A stretch of DNA of 64,000 bases, from contig NZ_JAGINU010000002.1 of assembly GCF_017876315.1 (NCBI RefSeq), positions 62,001 through 126,000 on the forward strand. The letters run 5' to 3'. The notes below the pieces were generated by a model. That model saw only the letters and a program-made list of their open reading frames with translations. It was not told the origin of the DNA and made no database searches. The stretch's first letter is position 1. The number at the start of each line of letters is the position of its first letter. Made by a program: the position numbers and the translations under genes. Below, one piece after another: positions 51,948 to 60,758 of this stretch. This stretch comes from Pseudonocardia parietis (lineage in GTDB: Bacteria > Actinomycetota > Actinomycetes > Mycobacteriales > Pseudonocardiaceae).

Positions 51948-53320
51948 CCGCCCAGCACGCCGACCACCGGCCCGCACACGAAGCCGCCCCCACCCCGTTC
52001 GACCGTCAGCCGCCGCAGGACCTCACGGCGGAGCAGTCGGTGCTCGGCGGCATGCTGCTGAGCAAGGACGCGATCGCCGACGTGGTCGAGGTGCTCCGGC
52101 CGGAGGACTTCTACCGCCCCGCCCACCAGACCGTGTACGAGACGATCCTGGACCTCTACGGCCGCGGTGAGCCGGCCGACGCGGTGACCGTGTCGGCGGA
52201 GCTGCAGCGGCGTGGCGAGCTGGTGCGCCTCGGTGGCGCACCGTATCTGCACACCCTGATCGCGACGGTGCCGACCGCGGCGAACGCCGCCTACTACGCC
52301 GAGATCGTCGGCGAGAAGGCGATCCTGCGGCGCCTGGTCGAGGCCGGGACCCGGATCGTGCAGCTCGGTTACCACGGGTCCGAGGGCGGCGAGGTCGACG
52401 AGGTGGTGGACCGGGCCCAGGCCGCGATCTACGAGGTCACCGAGCGGACCACGACCGAGGACTACACCGTGCTGGAGGAGCTCCTCCAGCCGACGATGGA
52501 CGAGATCGACGCCATCGCCTCCCGAGGAGGCCTCGCCGCCGGAGTCCCCACCGGCTTCGCCGACTTCGACGCAGTCACCAACGGCTTACACCCCGGCCAA
52601 ATGATCATCGTCGCCGCGCGACCCGGGTACGGGAAGTCCACGATCGGCCTCGACATCGCCCGGTCCTGCTCCATCAAACACGGCATGACCAGCGCGTTCT
52701 TCTCCCTGGAGATGAGCAAGTCCGAGATCGTGATGCGCCTGCTCTCAGCCGAGGCCCGGATCCGGCTGGCCGACATGCGCGCCGGCCGGATGTCCGACGA
52801 GGACTGGACCCGGATGGCGCGGCGGATGTCGGAGATCTCCGAGGCGCCGCTCTACATCGACGACTCGCCGAACCTGACGCTGATGGAGATCAGGGCCAAG
52901 GCGCGTCGGCTGAAGCAGCGCAACGGCCTCAAGCTGATCATCCTGGACTACCTGCAGCTGATGACCTCGGGCCGCAAGGTCGAGTCCCGCCAGCAGGAGG
53001 TCTCGGAGTTCTCCCGGCAGATCAAGCTCCTGGCCAAGGAGCTCGAGGTCCCGGTGGTCGCGATGAGCCAGCTGAACCGTGGTCCCGAGCAGCGCACCGA
53101 CAAGCGGCCGATGCTGTCCGACCTGCGTGAGTCGGGTTCGATCGAGCAGGACGCCGACATGGTGGTCCTGCTGCACCGCCCGGACGCGTTCGAGCAGGAC
53201 GACCCGCGGGCCGGGGAGGCGGACCTGATCCTGGCCAAGCACCGTAACGGCCCGACCACGACGATCACCGTCGCGCACCAGCTGCACTACAGCCGCTTCT
53301 CCGACCTCGCAGCGCCATAG
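51944..53320 (+). CDS. dnaB: DnaB-type replicative helicase
   Basis: The 458-residue hexameric helicase has the DnaB N-terminal domain (QDLTAEQSVLGGMLLSKDAI; FYRPAHQTVYETILDLYGRG) and RecA-like core: Walker A IIVAARPGYGKSTIGLDIAR, FFSLEMSKSEIVMRLL, Walker B LIILDYLQLM and the DnaB block VVAMSQLNRGPEQRTDKRPM. GGAGG precedes the ATG, which overlaps the rep stop. It is full length and very like a chromosomal DnaB, which suggests capture of the host gene as plasmid helicase. Confidence 0.92.
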   Translation: MTAQHADHRPAHEAAPTPFDRQPPQDLTAEQSVLGGMLLSKDAIADVVEVLRPEDFYRPAHQTVYETILDLYGRGEPADAVTVSAELQRRGELVRLGGAPYLHTLIATVPTAANAAYYAEIVGEKAILRRLVEAGTRIVQLGYHGSEGGEVDEVVDRAQAAIYEVTERTTTEDYTVLEELLQPTMDEIDAIASRGGLAAGVPTGFADFDAVTNGLHPGQMIIVAARPGYGKSTIGLDIARSCSIKHGMTSAFFSLEMSKSEIVMRLLSAEARIRLADMRAGRMSDEDWTRMARRMSEISEAPLYIDDSPNLTLMEIRAKARRLKQRNGLKLIILDYLQLMTSGRKVESRQQEVSEFSRQIKLLAKELEVPVVAMSQLNRGPEQRTDKRPMLSDLRESGSIEQDADMVVLLHRPDAFEQDDPRAGEADLILAKHRNGPTTTITVAHQLHYSRFSDLAAP

Positions 53321-53443
53321 GCGCAATTTGGCACTCGCTCGTACGCTGGAGTGCGCGAGCCCGCGCCTCGGGGGCGGCGAGTTCGGCTGATCTGGCGGCC
53401 CGTGTCGTCGAACGTATTCAGTGCCAGGCTCGGTGGCGGGGAG

Positions 53444-53460
53444 CTATAACCGGGTTATAG
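53444..53460. promoter_or_regulatory. parS-like site 1
   Basis: CTATAACC-G-GGTTATAG is a perfect 8-bp palindrome around one base. It lies 38 bp beyond the parB stop, and related copies are at 53479 and 55195, so the three bracket the parAB operon. Confidence 0.75.
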
Positions 53461-53478
53461 CGTGGCGGCGCGCTTCAG

Positions 53479-53494
53479 CTATAACCCGGTTATG
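53479..53494. promoter_or_regulatory. parS-like site 2
   Basis: CTATAACC-C-GGTTATG, next to the parB stop, differs from site 1 only at the centre and edge. Spacing from site 1 is 35 bp centre to centre. Confidence 0.72.
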
Positions 53495-53497
53495 TCC

Positions 53498-54409
53498 TCA
53501 GTTGCGTAGCGCGGTCAAGGCCTCGATGAGGGCGGCCAGCTGGTCGTCCTCAAGCTGCCGTCGGAGCCTCTTGGCCATTCGGTCGATGTCAGGGCTGGTC
53601 GGCTCGTTGCTCGACTCCGTGTTTCGCGCGCTGCCGCTAGAGGTCGAGTCGGGAAGCCCCTCCCCCGGCTCGGTCTGTGTTCGGGACAGCGTCCGGTCTT
53701 CTCTCATCTGCGCGAGGCCCTGCTCCTGCTGCTCAGGAGGAAGCGTTGCGACCTTCCGGGCCTCCTTCACCGTAAGTTCGCCCTGCTTGAGCTGCTCCCT
53801 TAGCTCGGGGATGAGCTTCAGGAGTGTGAGGCGCTGGGAGACCCATGCCTGCGTCTTCGCGACTCGTTGGGCGACCTTCGTCTGGGAGCCATGGCGCTCC
53901 AGGAGCCCTTGGAGCTCGATGGCCTCGAGCAGTGGAGGCAGGTCCTGGCGGTGGATGTTCTCGACAAGCGTGGCTTCCGACAGCATCGGGTCCGTGCCGC
54001 CGAGCCGATCTTCGGCGATCGCGGCGAGATGGGCGAGTCCGGCCTGTCGAGCCGCCGCCAATCGGCGGTTTCCGATCAGCACGACCCATGGCGCCGCTCC
54101 CACCTGTGACGCGTCCTCGGGGTGATGAGCTAGATACACGTCTCGCGCCACGACGGTGGCTGGCTGAAGCTGCCCGTGCTCGCGCAGGCTGGTGGCCAGC
54201 TCCGCAGTATCGGGATCGTCGTAGCCATACCGAGGGTTCCTCGGGTTGTGTGCCAGCTGATCGAGGGGGATACGGCGCTGCGTTGGTCCGGAATCAGGGA
54301 GTGTTCGCAGACTGGTCCCCTCGGTGAAGTCGTCCGAGGCGAACGAAACACGTCCGCGTTTGCGGGGTGGGCGTCTGTCCGCCGCCGTGTCTGCCACCTC
54401 TCCGCTCAT
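53498..54409 (-). CDS. parB: ParB-family partition protein
   Basis: The 303-residue ParB has the CTPase/ParB N-terminal domain (RRIPLDQLAHNPRNPRYGYD; SLREHGQLQPATVV; VVLIGNRRLAAARQAGL with GNRR for the usual GERR box; SEATLVENIHRQDL), then an HTH (RHGSQTKVAQRVAKTQAWVS) and a C-terminal dimerisation region (MAKRLRRQLEDDQLAALIEA). It binds parS and loads ParA-dependent segregation. Coupled to parA by ATGA. Confidence 0.93.
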   Translation of the reverse strand: MSGEVADTAADRRPPRKRGRVSFASDDFTEGTSLRTLPDSGPTQRRIPLDQLAHNPRNPRYGYDDPDTAELATSLREHGQLQPATVVARDVYLAHHPEDASQVGAAPWVVLIGNRRLAAARQAGLAHLAAIAEDRLGGTDPMLSEATLVENIHRQDLPPLLEAIELQGLLERHGSQTKVAQRVAKTQAWVSQRLTLLKLIPELREQLKQGELTVKEARKVATLPPEQQEQGLAQMREDRTLSRTQTEPGEGLPDSTSSGSARNTESSNEPTSPDIDRMAKRLRRQLEDDQLAALIEALTALRN

Positions 54410-55059
54410 CGTGTCCTCCCGTAGCCGAGCTCGAGCGCCAGGCGCAGGATGTCCTGCTGTGCCTCAAGCGCGACTCGGCTCTTGGCGTACTGAGTGCAGA
54501 CGACGCCCTCTGCGGCGGCTCGACTGTGGATCTTGTATCGCCGGATGACGGTGTTCGCTCGGGGCCATCCCTTCTTCTCGATGAAGGCGATCGTGTCGTC
54601 AAGGTCCACGTGGCCGTCCCGCGCATCCCATAGATTGATCGCGACGGTGAACGGCACGCCGAGGGGCTCAATGACCTCGCTGATCGTGGTATCCGCCGGC
54701 ACGAAGGTCAGCGGTTCGGTTGTGATCGGGACGATCGCGTCGTCTGCACTCTTCAGAACTGATCGCAGGATGTGTTCGTTCTCGAGGCTGCCTGGCGTAT
54801 CCACAAACACGTGCTCGTAGTCAAGGTCCCGAAGCTGCTCCAGCTGGGCCGGGTCATCAGTCTCGGTGTAGGCGAACGGAATCTTGTCGCCTACCCGGTG
54901 TGCCCACCAATCCATCGACCGCTGAGGGTCGGTCCCGACGACCAGGACGGCCGGCTCGTCGGTGGCGAGGACCTGGTCGACGACAGCAGCGAGATTGACG
55001 GTGATCGTTGTCTTGCCGACGCCGCCCTTCTGGCAGCAAACAGCATGAACTTGGGCCAT
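54406..55059 (-). CDS. parA: ParA-family partition ATPase, system 2
   Basis: The 217-residue short ParA has VCCQKGGVGKTTITVNLAAV (Walker A), VGTDPQRSMDWWAHRVGD, HVFVDTPGSLENEHIL (Walker B) and IAFIEKKGWPRANTVIRRYK. Short length without an N-terminal HTH marks the type Ib/MipZ-like plasmid ParA. A parS-like site lies about 135 bp upstream. It is distinct from the ParA at 42238. Confidence 0.92.
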   Translation of the reverse strand: MAQVHAVCCQKGGVGKTTITVNLAAVVDQVLATDEPAVLVVGTDPQRSMDWWAHRVGDKIPFAYTETDDPAQLEQLRDLDYEHVFVDTPGSLENEHILRSVLKSADDAIVPITTEPLTFVPADTTISEVIEPLGVPFTVAINLWDARDGHVDLDDTIAFIEKKGWPRANTVIRRYKIHSRAAAEGVVCTQYAKSRVALEAQQDILRLALELGYGRTR

Positions 55060-55194
55060 AGGTGGCCACCCTCCGTGGACTTCACGACCCGCACAGGTCG
55101 CTACTTCGGACAGTCGGTCCGCATCATGCCATCCCGCGTCTCGTGGCGATCGTTGTCCTGCTCGAAGCGCCGGGGGCAGCCCTGCATGCCGAGG

Positions 55195-55210
55195 CTATAA
55201 CCGGGTTATG
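55195..55210. promoter_or_regulatory. parS-like site 3
   Basis: CTATAACC-G-GGTTATG lies upstream of parA. With sites 1 and 2 beyond parB it brackets the operon; here it could also mediate autoregulation. Confidence 0.72.
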
Positions 55211-56114
55211 GAGTGGCGACGGGCCGGTGCAGAGCACGTCGCGCGGGGTAGCGGGCCGCGAGGCTGCGGGGTGATGGAGCGGCGAGCTCCATCCTCGCGG
55301 CAGTGGGGGAGTCGATGGGGTGGCCGTCATTCGAGCGGGCTGTCGTCGATCGCTCGACACACTGGGGTGTGGGCAGCAGGTCCGTCTGGGGTGCTCGTGT
55401 CCAGCGCCTTCGTCAACATCAGTGCTTCGAGCGCTGAGCGCGGGTGGTGGTGTCGACGAGCCGGAGTGCTGCGCGGTGAGGTGTTGGAGTCGCCAGCAAG
55501 TGGGGTATCCCGCTCGACCTTCCCGCTGGGGTGCGGATCTGGGGTCCGCGCACCGAGGTCGATCGCGGGGGCACACCGGCGGAACGGTGGGGTGCGTCCT
55601 CCCCAGCGGGTGAGGTGCACCGGCGAGTCCCCTCCTTGGCCGGTTCAACCGCGATTCTGTCTCGGGTACGGCGAGGGCGGGTGGGGCGCACCGGACGGTC
55701 GGCGCGGGCGAGTGCCACCCCACTTCTCCGGATCACGGGATCAAAAGCTGGTCGAGCCTTGCAGGGGTGAGGTTGCAAGTCTGCGTGGCCGAAGTGGGGA
55801 CACCGGTTTGAGTCGAGCAATACGACCGGGGGAGGGGGCCCGCGACAGGAGTCGGTCGCGGCATCGAGCGAGAGCCCCATCGCGGCGAGCCAGCCCGGCT
55901 GTGCCGGCCGGCCTCTTGGTGCAGGCAGCGACGAGTACGCGATCAGGGCGGGGCGTGGGTCGGTCAGACGGTCCACAACGAGTGAGCACGGCCCGATGGG
56001 CGGCAAGCGAGGGGCAGACTCATGATGCTTGATCGCAACTCCCGGGACTGTCACGTACAGCAACTGTCCGAATGTCCGGCCCGGGTCGATTATCACGGAG
56101 CTCCGAGTGCATCC

Positions 56115-56147
56115 CTACGCGTAGCGCGTGCACGCGCGTACGCGTAG
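56115..56147. repeat. 33-bp near-perfect palindrome
   Basis: The outer arms CTACGCGTA (56115-56123) and TACGCGTAG (56139-56147) are perfectly inverted and enclose GCGCGTGCACGCGC, itself a perfect palindrome, with one extra G. It lies 210 bp upstream of the GntR regulator. Candidate for the operator of that regulator or a transfer site. Confidence 0.6.
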
Positions 56148-56357
56148 AGCCATCACGAGGTCAACAACGGCACGCTGGACAGTCCGAGACATGTCCGACG
56201 GTCGTGGCTACGCTGCGTGGCCGTAGTGCAGCGACGGGGGAGCGCAGGACCTAGGCACGCCGTCATCGCGCGCCATAGCGGCCGGGAGTTGCAAGTGAAG
56301 TACGGTGCGCGAGCCGCGCCATGATCGGCTGACACGCGAGCAGCGAGAGGGGGGAGG

Positions 56358-57176
56358 GTGAGCGAACTGCCTCCGGTAACCGCTGTCGAGCGGTTGGCGC
56401 ACGAGCTTCGCGAGCAGATTCGATCCGGCGAGCTCGCCCACGGCACCCTCCTGCCCGGCACACAAGCACTCACCCGCTTACACAAGGTGTCAGCAAGCAC
56501 GGTGAGTAAAGCAATCAACCAGCTCAAAGATGAGGGGCTCGTTGTCACCGCCTTCCGGTCAGGACGTGCGGTCAACTACCCGGGTCGTGGTACTCACGAA
56601 GGTCCCAAGCCGCTGACGGTGCTCGTTGGCGGCGAGGCGGGTCGCAGTAATCGCGAACTCGGTCAGGTGCTCGCGGAGCGCACCCAGTGGGCTCTGCTCG
56701 ATTACGAGACACTGACTGCGCCCCTTATAAACACCGCGCTACACCACCTCGACGACTTCCTCGCCGATGACACCGCCAGACGGCAGCACTATTCCACTCT
56801 CACCTCCACAGCCAACGACGCTCTTGTACGTGCTGCCATACAGAACCTTGCATGCGGTTCGTGCAGTATTGTCGTCGCACCACTGGCCGAGCCGTTCGCT
56901 GATTTGGACTGGCGACGTCGAATGGCGGCCGCAGCTGTGTCTGTCGGTGGCACTATCCGACTATTGTGGATGATGAGCGAATCTGATGAGGGAGGGCCGG
57001 CGACCGCACAGCCGCCCCCGTTCCCATCTTCTGAGCCAACGGCACCTTCACTGGGCCCGGAGCACGGCTCCCCACCGCCCATTTGGTACGTGTATGTGGA
57101 CCCAACTGATGCCGCGTCGTCCGGCCGGCAGCTCGACGAACTTGTCTCCGTGCTTCGGCACGAAGCCGGCCGCTAG
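56358..57176 (+). CDS. GntR-family regulator of the transfer region
   Basis: The 272-residue protein has a GntR winged helix (VERLAHELREQIRSGELAHG; GTQALTRLHKVSASTVSKAI; NQLKDEGLVVTAFRSGRAVN). The C-terminal 200 residues fit no effector domain I know (RAAIQNLACGSCSIVVAPLA). GntR proteins such as KorSA and TraR control transfer genes of actinobacterial conjugative plasmids, which fits its place before the tra-like operon. The start is GTG 56358; GGGGGAGG abuts it. Confidence 0.8.
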   Translation: MSELPPVTAVERLAHELREQIRSGELAHGTLLPGTQALTRLHKVSASTVSKAINQLKDEGLVVTAFRSGRAVNYPGRGTHEGPKPLTVLVGGEAGRSNRELGQVLAERTQWALLDYETLTAPLINTALHHLDDFLADDTARRQHYSTLTSTANDALVRAAIQNLACGSCSIVVAPLAEPFADLDWRRRMAAAAVSVGGTIRLLWMMSESDEGGPATAQPPPFPSSEPTAPSLGPEHGSPPPIWYVYVDPTDAASSGRQLDELVSVLRHEAGR

Positions 57177-57956
57177 CCCATCGGCGGTTCGTCCACAGCG
57201 CCCGGAGCGTGGCTGTGCGCCAGCGCGCCTTCAGCCAACCTCGTCCCACAACGTCCGAGCAGCTTTCGGGCCCGCGGCGGTCAGCTCGCCTCGATCCGGA
57301 ACGAGCGCCGCCGGGTCCGCTGACGGACCGAGGACCCCACGCGGACAGCTCGACCACTGGCTGATGACAGCTAGATCTGTCCCGGCGTAACCCAGGTTTC
57401 ACCAGGTCAACGACGTACAACGCGGTCCAAGGCGCAGAGGCCCGAAAAAGTTGGCTATACAAGCTTGTTCGTCTGTGCTGCGACCGTTATCGTCTGTGCT
57501 GCATCGGGTTGAGCGGCCCTCGCGAGGTGGGGGCACTGGACCCAGTGCTCCCGGTCTGCGCCGGTGCGGTGCCTGGTATCGCCGCGAGGAAGACACCAGG
57601 TATGAGCAGATGCTCCGACGTCGAGCGTTTCGACGAATCGCAGAGAACTTCACAGTGAATGAGCACACGGCCCCCTGACGCCCAACATTCGAAACTCAGA
57701 TGCGGCGTGCTCAACGAAAAGGTGGCCCGCGAAACCCCCGCGACAACGGGGTTAGTGCAGACGACTAACGCACGCGACTATGTGCAACACGATCAGTCGT
57801 CGAAGCGCTCGACTATTGAGCAAATGTAACGCTTGTTTGTCGTGACGTTTGCCGGTCGCCCTCACTCAGTCACATTCGAGTGAGGGTCTCCGGGAGGTCT
57901 CACACTCACAGCGTACTGACCACGAACCTTCCAACTTCCCGAAAGGCTCTGGCAAC
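57177..57956. promoter_or_regulatory. Regulatory stretch before the transfer operon
   Basis: No gene is supported here. Two 13-bp direct repeats TCGTCTGTGCTGC (57469-57481, 57490-57502) are 21 bp apart, two helical turns. GTTAGT-N7-ACTAAC is at 57751-57769. A lower-GC tract at 57760-57850 directly precedes the first transfer gene. Together they suggest operators and a promoter. Confidence 0.5.
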
Positions 57957-58322
57957 ATGAATAACAAGAATGCACGGCACACGCCGCTGCCGAAGTACGT
58001 GCTGGCAGGTACGTCGCGGGGGAGCGCCGGAAGAAGCTGGGCCCCGTTGGTCACCACTGGCATCTCGATCCCGCCGTCGGACCGACCAGCCGCTGATTTT
58101 CCCGAGTACGAGCCGACACCGCTCGACCTCGCGACGATCGAGGAACTCGACGAAGTCGGAATCGAGAGCCGGCTCAGCGCGGCAGCGACGCTAGCCGCGT
58201 ACGAGTTGCGCCGACGCGAGCTGCTCGGCCTACGCGCCGAACTTCCCCGCACCGCCTTCGCGCCCGACCCTGACGAGGTCGAGGACGAAGAGCCCCATCT
58301 CATCGCGACTCCCGCAGCGTGA
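57957..58322 (+). CDS. Hypothetical protein, first gene of the transfer operon
   Basis: The 121-residue protein starts at ATG 57957 after GAAAGG. The N-terminal half is disordered (HTPLPKYVLAGTSRGSAGRS); the C-terminal half is helical and acidic (DLATIEELDEVGIESRLSAA; LRRRELLGLRAELP). I recognise no family. Confidence 0.65.
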   Translation: MNNKNARHTPLPKYVLAGTSRGSAGRSWAPLVTTGISIPPSDRPAADFPEYEPTPLDLATIEELDEVGIESRLSAAATLAAYELRRRELLGLRAELPRTAFAPDPDEVEDEEPHLIATPAA

Positions 58323-58469
58323 GTCGCTGACCACCCGAAGGCCTGGTACTTCGGTGGCCGACGGACACCCTGACCGAGCAATGACCCGGGCTCACTTCCG
58401 GATCTGCATCGCGACTGTGCCGTGTCCGAGGCTCCGAACCACCCTCACCTCCCAGGGAGGAGACCTGCC

Positions 58470-59720
58470 GTGAACGCCCTCGGCGTAGATCTGACCAACG
58501 ATGCGCCAGCGATCAAGCTGCTCACATCCGGTGTGCGAGGCGACTCGGCGCCGCCGAACATACTGTCCGAGGACGCCTCCCCAGCCACTCCACAGCAGGA
58601 CGCTGACCCCGCCGCCAGCACCACGGATGGGCAGCCGACCGAGCTGCCTCCACCAAGCGATCCACCACCGACGCCGGCCGCCAGCGAGGCCCCGAAGACC
58701 GAGCCTCCCGCCTCGACACCGGTGCGCAGCGAGGCAGCGCCATCCCGCGAGGAGAGCCCCCCGCCGTCAGCGCCTCAGCTGGCGATTCCACCTCCGCCGG
58801 TTCGCCCGGACGGCGGCGTCATCAACTGGTGGTCGAACGCCTTCCCACACGTGGTGTGGCTGTCGGTGGTCTCCGGCTTCGCCGGCCAGGTCTACGGGTT
58901 CGGCACCCTGTTCGGAGGGACGATCGGAGCTTGGACGGTTGCGGTCGCGCTCGGCGGCACGTTCGAGTTCATGATGGTCGCCTGCTCATCGCGCGGCCTA
59001 CGGGCAATCGGGCTCGGGCGCAGCTGGACCGAGTTCATCCCCTTCCTGCTGATCGGCACGATGGCCGCGGCGCTGGCATGCGCCATGAACGTCACGCACT
59101 TTCCCGGCTGGCTGGGGATCGCTGCAGGCACCGTGAGCGCGCTCGGTTACGCAGCCCATGTCTTCTCGCACCTCTACGACGAACTTGCCCACCGCGCCGA
59201 GTTCAACGCCTGGCTGCTCGAGAAAGCCAAGATCGAGCTGGAGATCGAGCGGCAGGTGCGGGCGGAACGCCGCCAGTACGAGAGCTACCTCGATCGCCAG
59301 ACACGGCTCCAGCAGGAGGCAGCTCAGCCCGCTACCGCACAGTCCCGCTCAGCCAGTCCAGCCCGGTCGCGAGCCGCAGCCGCCCAGACCACCAGCACCA
59401 CATCGGTGGACGCGACCAAGCGAGCCTCTAGGCCTGCGAAATCCTCGACTTCCCGGGCGAACCGGCCGTTGCCCCGTCCCGGACAGGGCGACCGGCCGAC
59501 GGCGAAGAAGGCCGATGCCATTCGCATCGGTCGTGCCACTGGAATCGACACCCCCGCCCCACTGCGGGAAGCGCTGATTGCGCAGGGCCTGCAACTGCCT
59601 AGGTCGTCGACCTCGATCGAGACCTGGTGCGCCGAGATCAAGAAGTACACCCGTCCCGACACCAACGGTGTCGACATCGCTGGTGTTGGCCTCAACGGTC
59701 GCGGGATCGACACGAACTGA
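58470..59720 (+). CDS. SpdB/DUF2637-like membrane protein
   Basis: The 416-residue protein has a Pro-rich N-terminal 110 residues, then four to five membrane segments (VVWLSVVSGFAGQVYGFGTL; GAWTVAVALGGTFEFMMVA; FIPFLLIGTMAAALACAM; LGIAAGTVSALGYAAHVF), and a charged C-terminal cytoplasmic region (LEKAKIELEIERQVRAERRQ). It resembles the DUF2637/SpdB spread proteins of actinobacterial plasmids, which help intramycelial transfer. GTG 58470 has GGAGG 8 nt upstream. Confidence 0.7.
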   Translation: MNALGVDLTNDAPAIKLLTSGVRGDSAPPNILSEDASPATPQQDADPAASTTDGQPTELPPPSDPPPTPAASEAPKTEPPASTPVRSEAAPSREESPPPSAPQLAIPPPPVRPDGGVINWWSNAFPHVVWLSVVSGFAGQVYGFGTLFGGTIGAWTVAVALGGTFEFMMVACSSRGLRAIGLGRSWTEFIPFLLIGTMAAALACAMNVTHFPGWLGIAAGTVSALGYAAHVFSHLYDELAHRAEFNAWLLEKAKIELEIERQVRAERRQYESYLDRQTRLQQEAAQPATAQSRSASPARSRAAAAQTTSTTSVDATKRASRPAKSSTSRANRPLPRPGQGDRPTAKKADAIRIGRATGIDTPAPLREALIAQGLQLPRSSTSIETWCAEIKKYTRPDTNGVDIAGVGLNGRGIDTN

Positions 59721-59726
59721 ACACAG

Positions 59727-59762
59727 GGCCTCCGCAACCTGCCACGGCGGGTTGCGGAGGCC
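59727..59762 (+). terminator. Hairpin inside the transfer operon
   Basis: GGCCTCCGCAACC (59727-59739) pairs with GGTTGCGGAGGCC (59750-59762), a 13-bp perfect stem with a 10-nt loop, 7 bp after the SpdB-like stop. It may end or attenuate the transcript before the downstream genes. Confidence 0.65.
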
Positions 59763-59785
59763 GACGCAGGAAAGGTCCACGGCCC

Positions 59786-60250
59786 TTGACCAGTACGACC
59801 GACCGCTCCACCGAAACCACCATCGGCGCCAAGCCGCCCGACGACCAAGAGCAACCGCGGATCCGGCGGCGGGTACGCCGCGCGCAAGCCGTGCTGCGGC
59901 GTGTGTCGCACCAGCGCAAGGCCTTCGCCACCGACTACGGCCGTGCGCGTAGCCCCACGGACCGTCTCGCTGTCGCGGCTGCGGCAATCCGAGCCGCACT
60001 GGCCCGAGCCCCAGAGCCCGAGGACGACACCGCTGACCCAGACACCACCAGCGGCCGCATCGACCGAATCGCCGCTGACCTGGCCGGACTGCTCGACGAG
60101 CTGCATGCCGATCAGGAACGCGCGGCCACCTCGACCATCCGCACCGACGAACGCCGAATCGCCCGCAACCAGAGGAGGCGTCATGGCTCCGGAACCGACT
60201 CCACACAACGAGACCCCACCCGAGATCGGCCCACGGTCGACCCGTCCTGA
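59786..60250 (+). CDS. Hypothetical basic protein of the transfer operon
   Basis: The 154-residue frame probably starts at TTG 59786, with AGGAAAGG about 11 nt upstream. It is basic and helical (IRRRVRRAQAVLRRVSHQRK; RIDRIAADLAGLLDELHADQ). It overlaps the next gene by 68 bp in another frame. No known family. Confidence 0.55.
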   Translation: MTSTTDRSTETTIGAKPPDDQEQPRIRRRVRRAQAVLRRVSHQRKAFATDYGRARSPTDRLAVAAAAIRAALARAPEPEDDTADPDTTSGRIDRIAADLAGLLDELHADQERAATSTIRTDERRIARNQRRRHGSGTDSTQRDPTRDRPTVDPS

Positions 60251-60728
60251 ACTGCGCCTTGTCCCCCGTGGAGACCAGGCCGCATCAACCCCCGACCCAC
60301 CGCCGGCCGACGCTGCGGACGTTGCCGAGGACCTCGACGAAACGAGCACCCCGACCGAACCGGCTGCCGAGATAGCGGTCGATGCGCCCGCTGCCGTTGA
60401 GTCGGCAGACCCGGTGATAGACGAGCGCGCAGTCACGCCCCAGGCGCCGCTGGACCAACGTCTACTGAAGGCCCTCGGTGACGTGCTGGCAGCCCGACCT
60501 CAATGGGACCAACAGCCACCCTCCTGGGCGCAGATCTGGCACTACTCCACTAACGGGGACTGGACCACCGAGGCCAACAGCGCACGTCGGATCGGCCACA
60601 GCCTCATCGTCCTGATCGGTTTCGCCGTGCTCTTCCTGCCCGACTGGGCCGTCCAGGTGGCCAAGCAGAAACCGATCGGGTTCGTGCTCACCGCCGCTGT
60701 CGTTGCCCTGCTGCTCATCGCTCTGTGA
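60183..60728 (+). CDS. Two-helix membrane protein of the transfer operon
   Basis: The 181-residue protein starts at ATG 60183 after GGAGG. It has a long acidic, Pro/Ala-rich N-terminal region and two C-terminal membrane segments (HSLIVLIGFAVLFLPDWAVQ; GFVLTAAVVALLLIAL). Likely an envelope component of the transfer apparatus. Confidence 0.65.
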   Translation: MAPEPTPHNETPPEIGPRSTRPELRLVPRGDQAASTPDPPPADAADVAEDLDETSTPTEPAAEIAVDAPAAVESADPVIDERAVTPQAPLDQRLLKALGDVLAARPQWDQQPPSWAQIWHYSTNGDWTTEANSARRIGHSLIVLIGFAVLFLPDWAVQVAKQKPIGFVLTAAVVALLLIAL

Positions 60729-60758
60729 ACCCTTGCATGCCCGTGAAGGAGCCCCACC

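Larger units (their letters stand above)
55060..56357. other. 1.3-kb non-coding stretch with parS-like site and large palindrome
   Basis: Open frames here run in several directions with no recognisable protein. Visible structures are the parS-like site at 55195-55210 and the 33-bp palindrome at 56115-56147. The stretch lies between the partition genes and the transfer region, where an origin of transfer or a clt-like site would be expected; neither is proven. Confidence 0.45.

Noticed and set aside
55208..56096. Frames of 97 to 274 codons on both strands
   Set aside because: Mutually overlapping, Arg/Gly/Pro-rich, without starts or motifs; region listed as non-coding.
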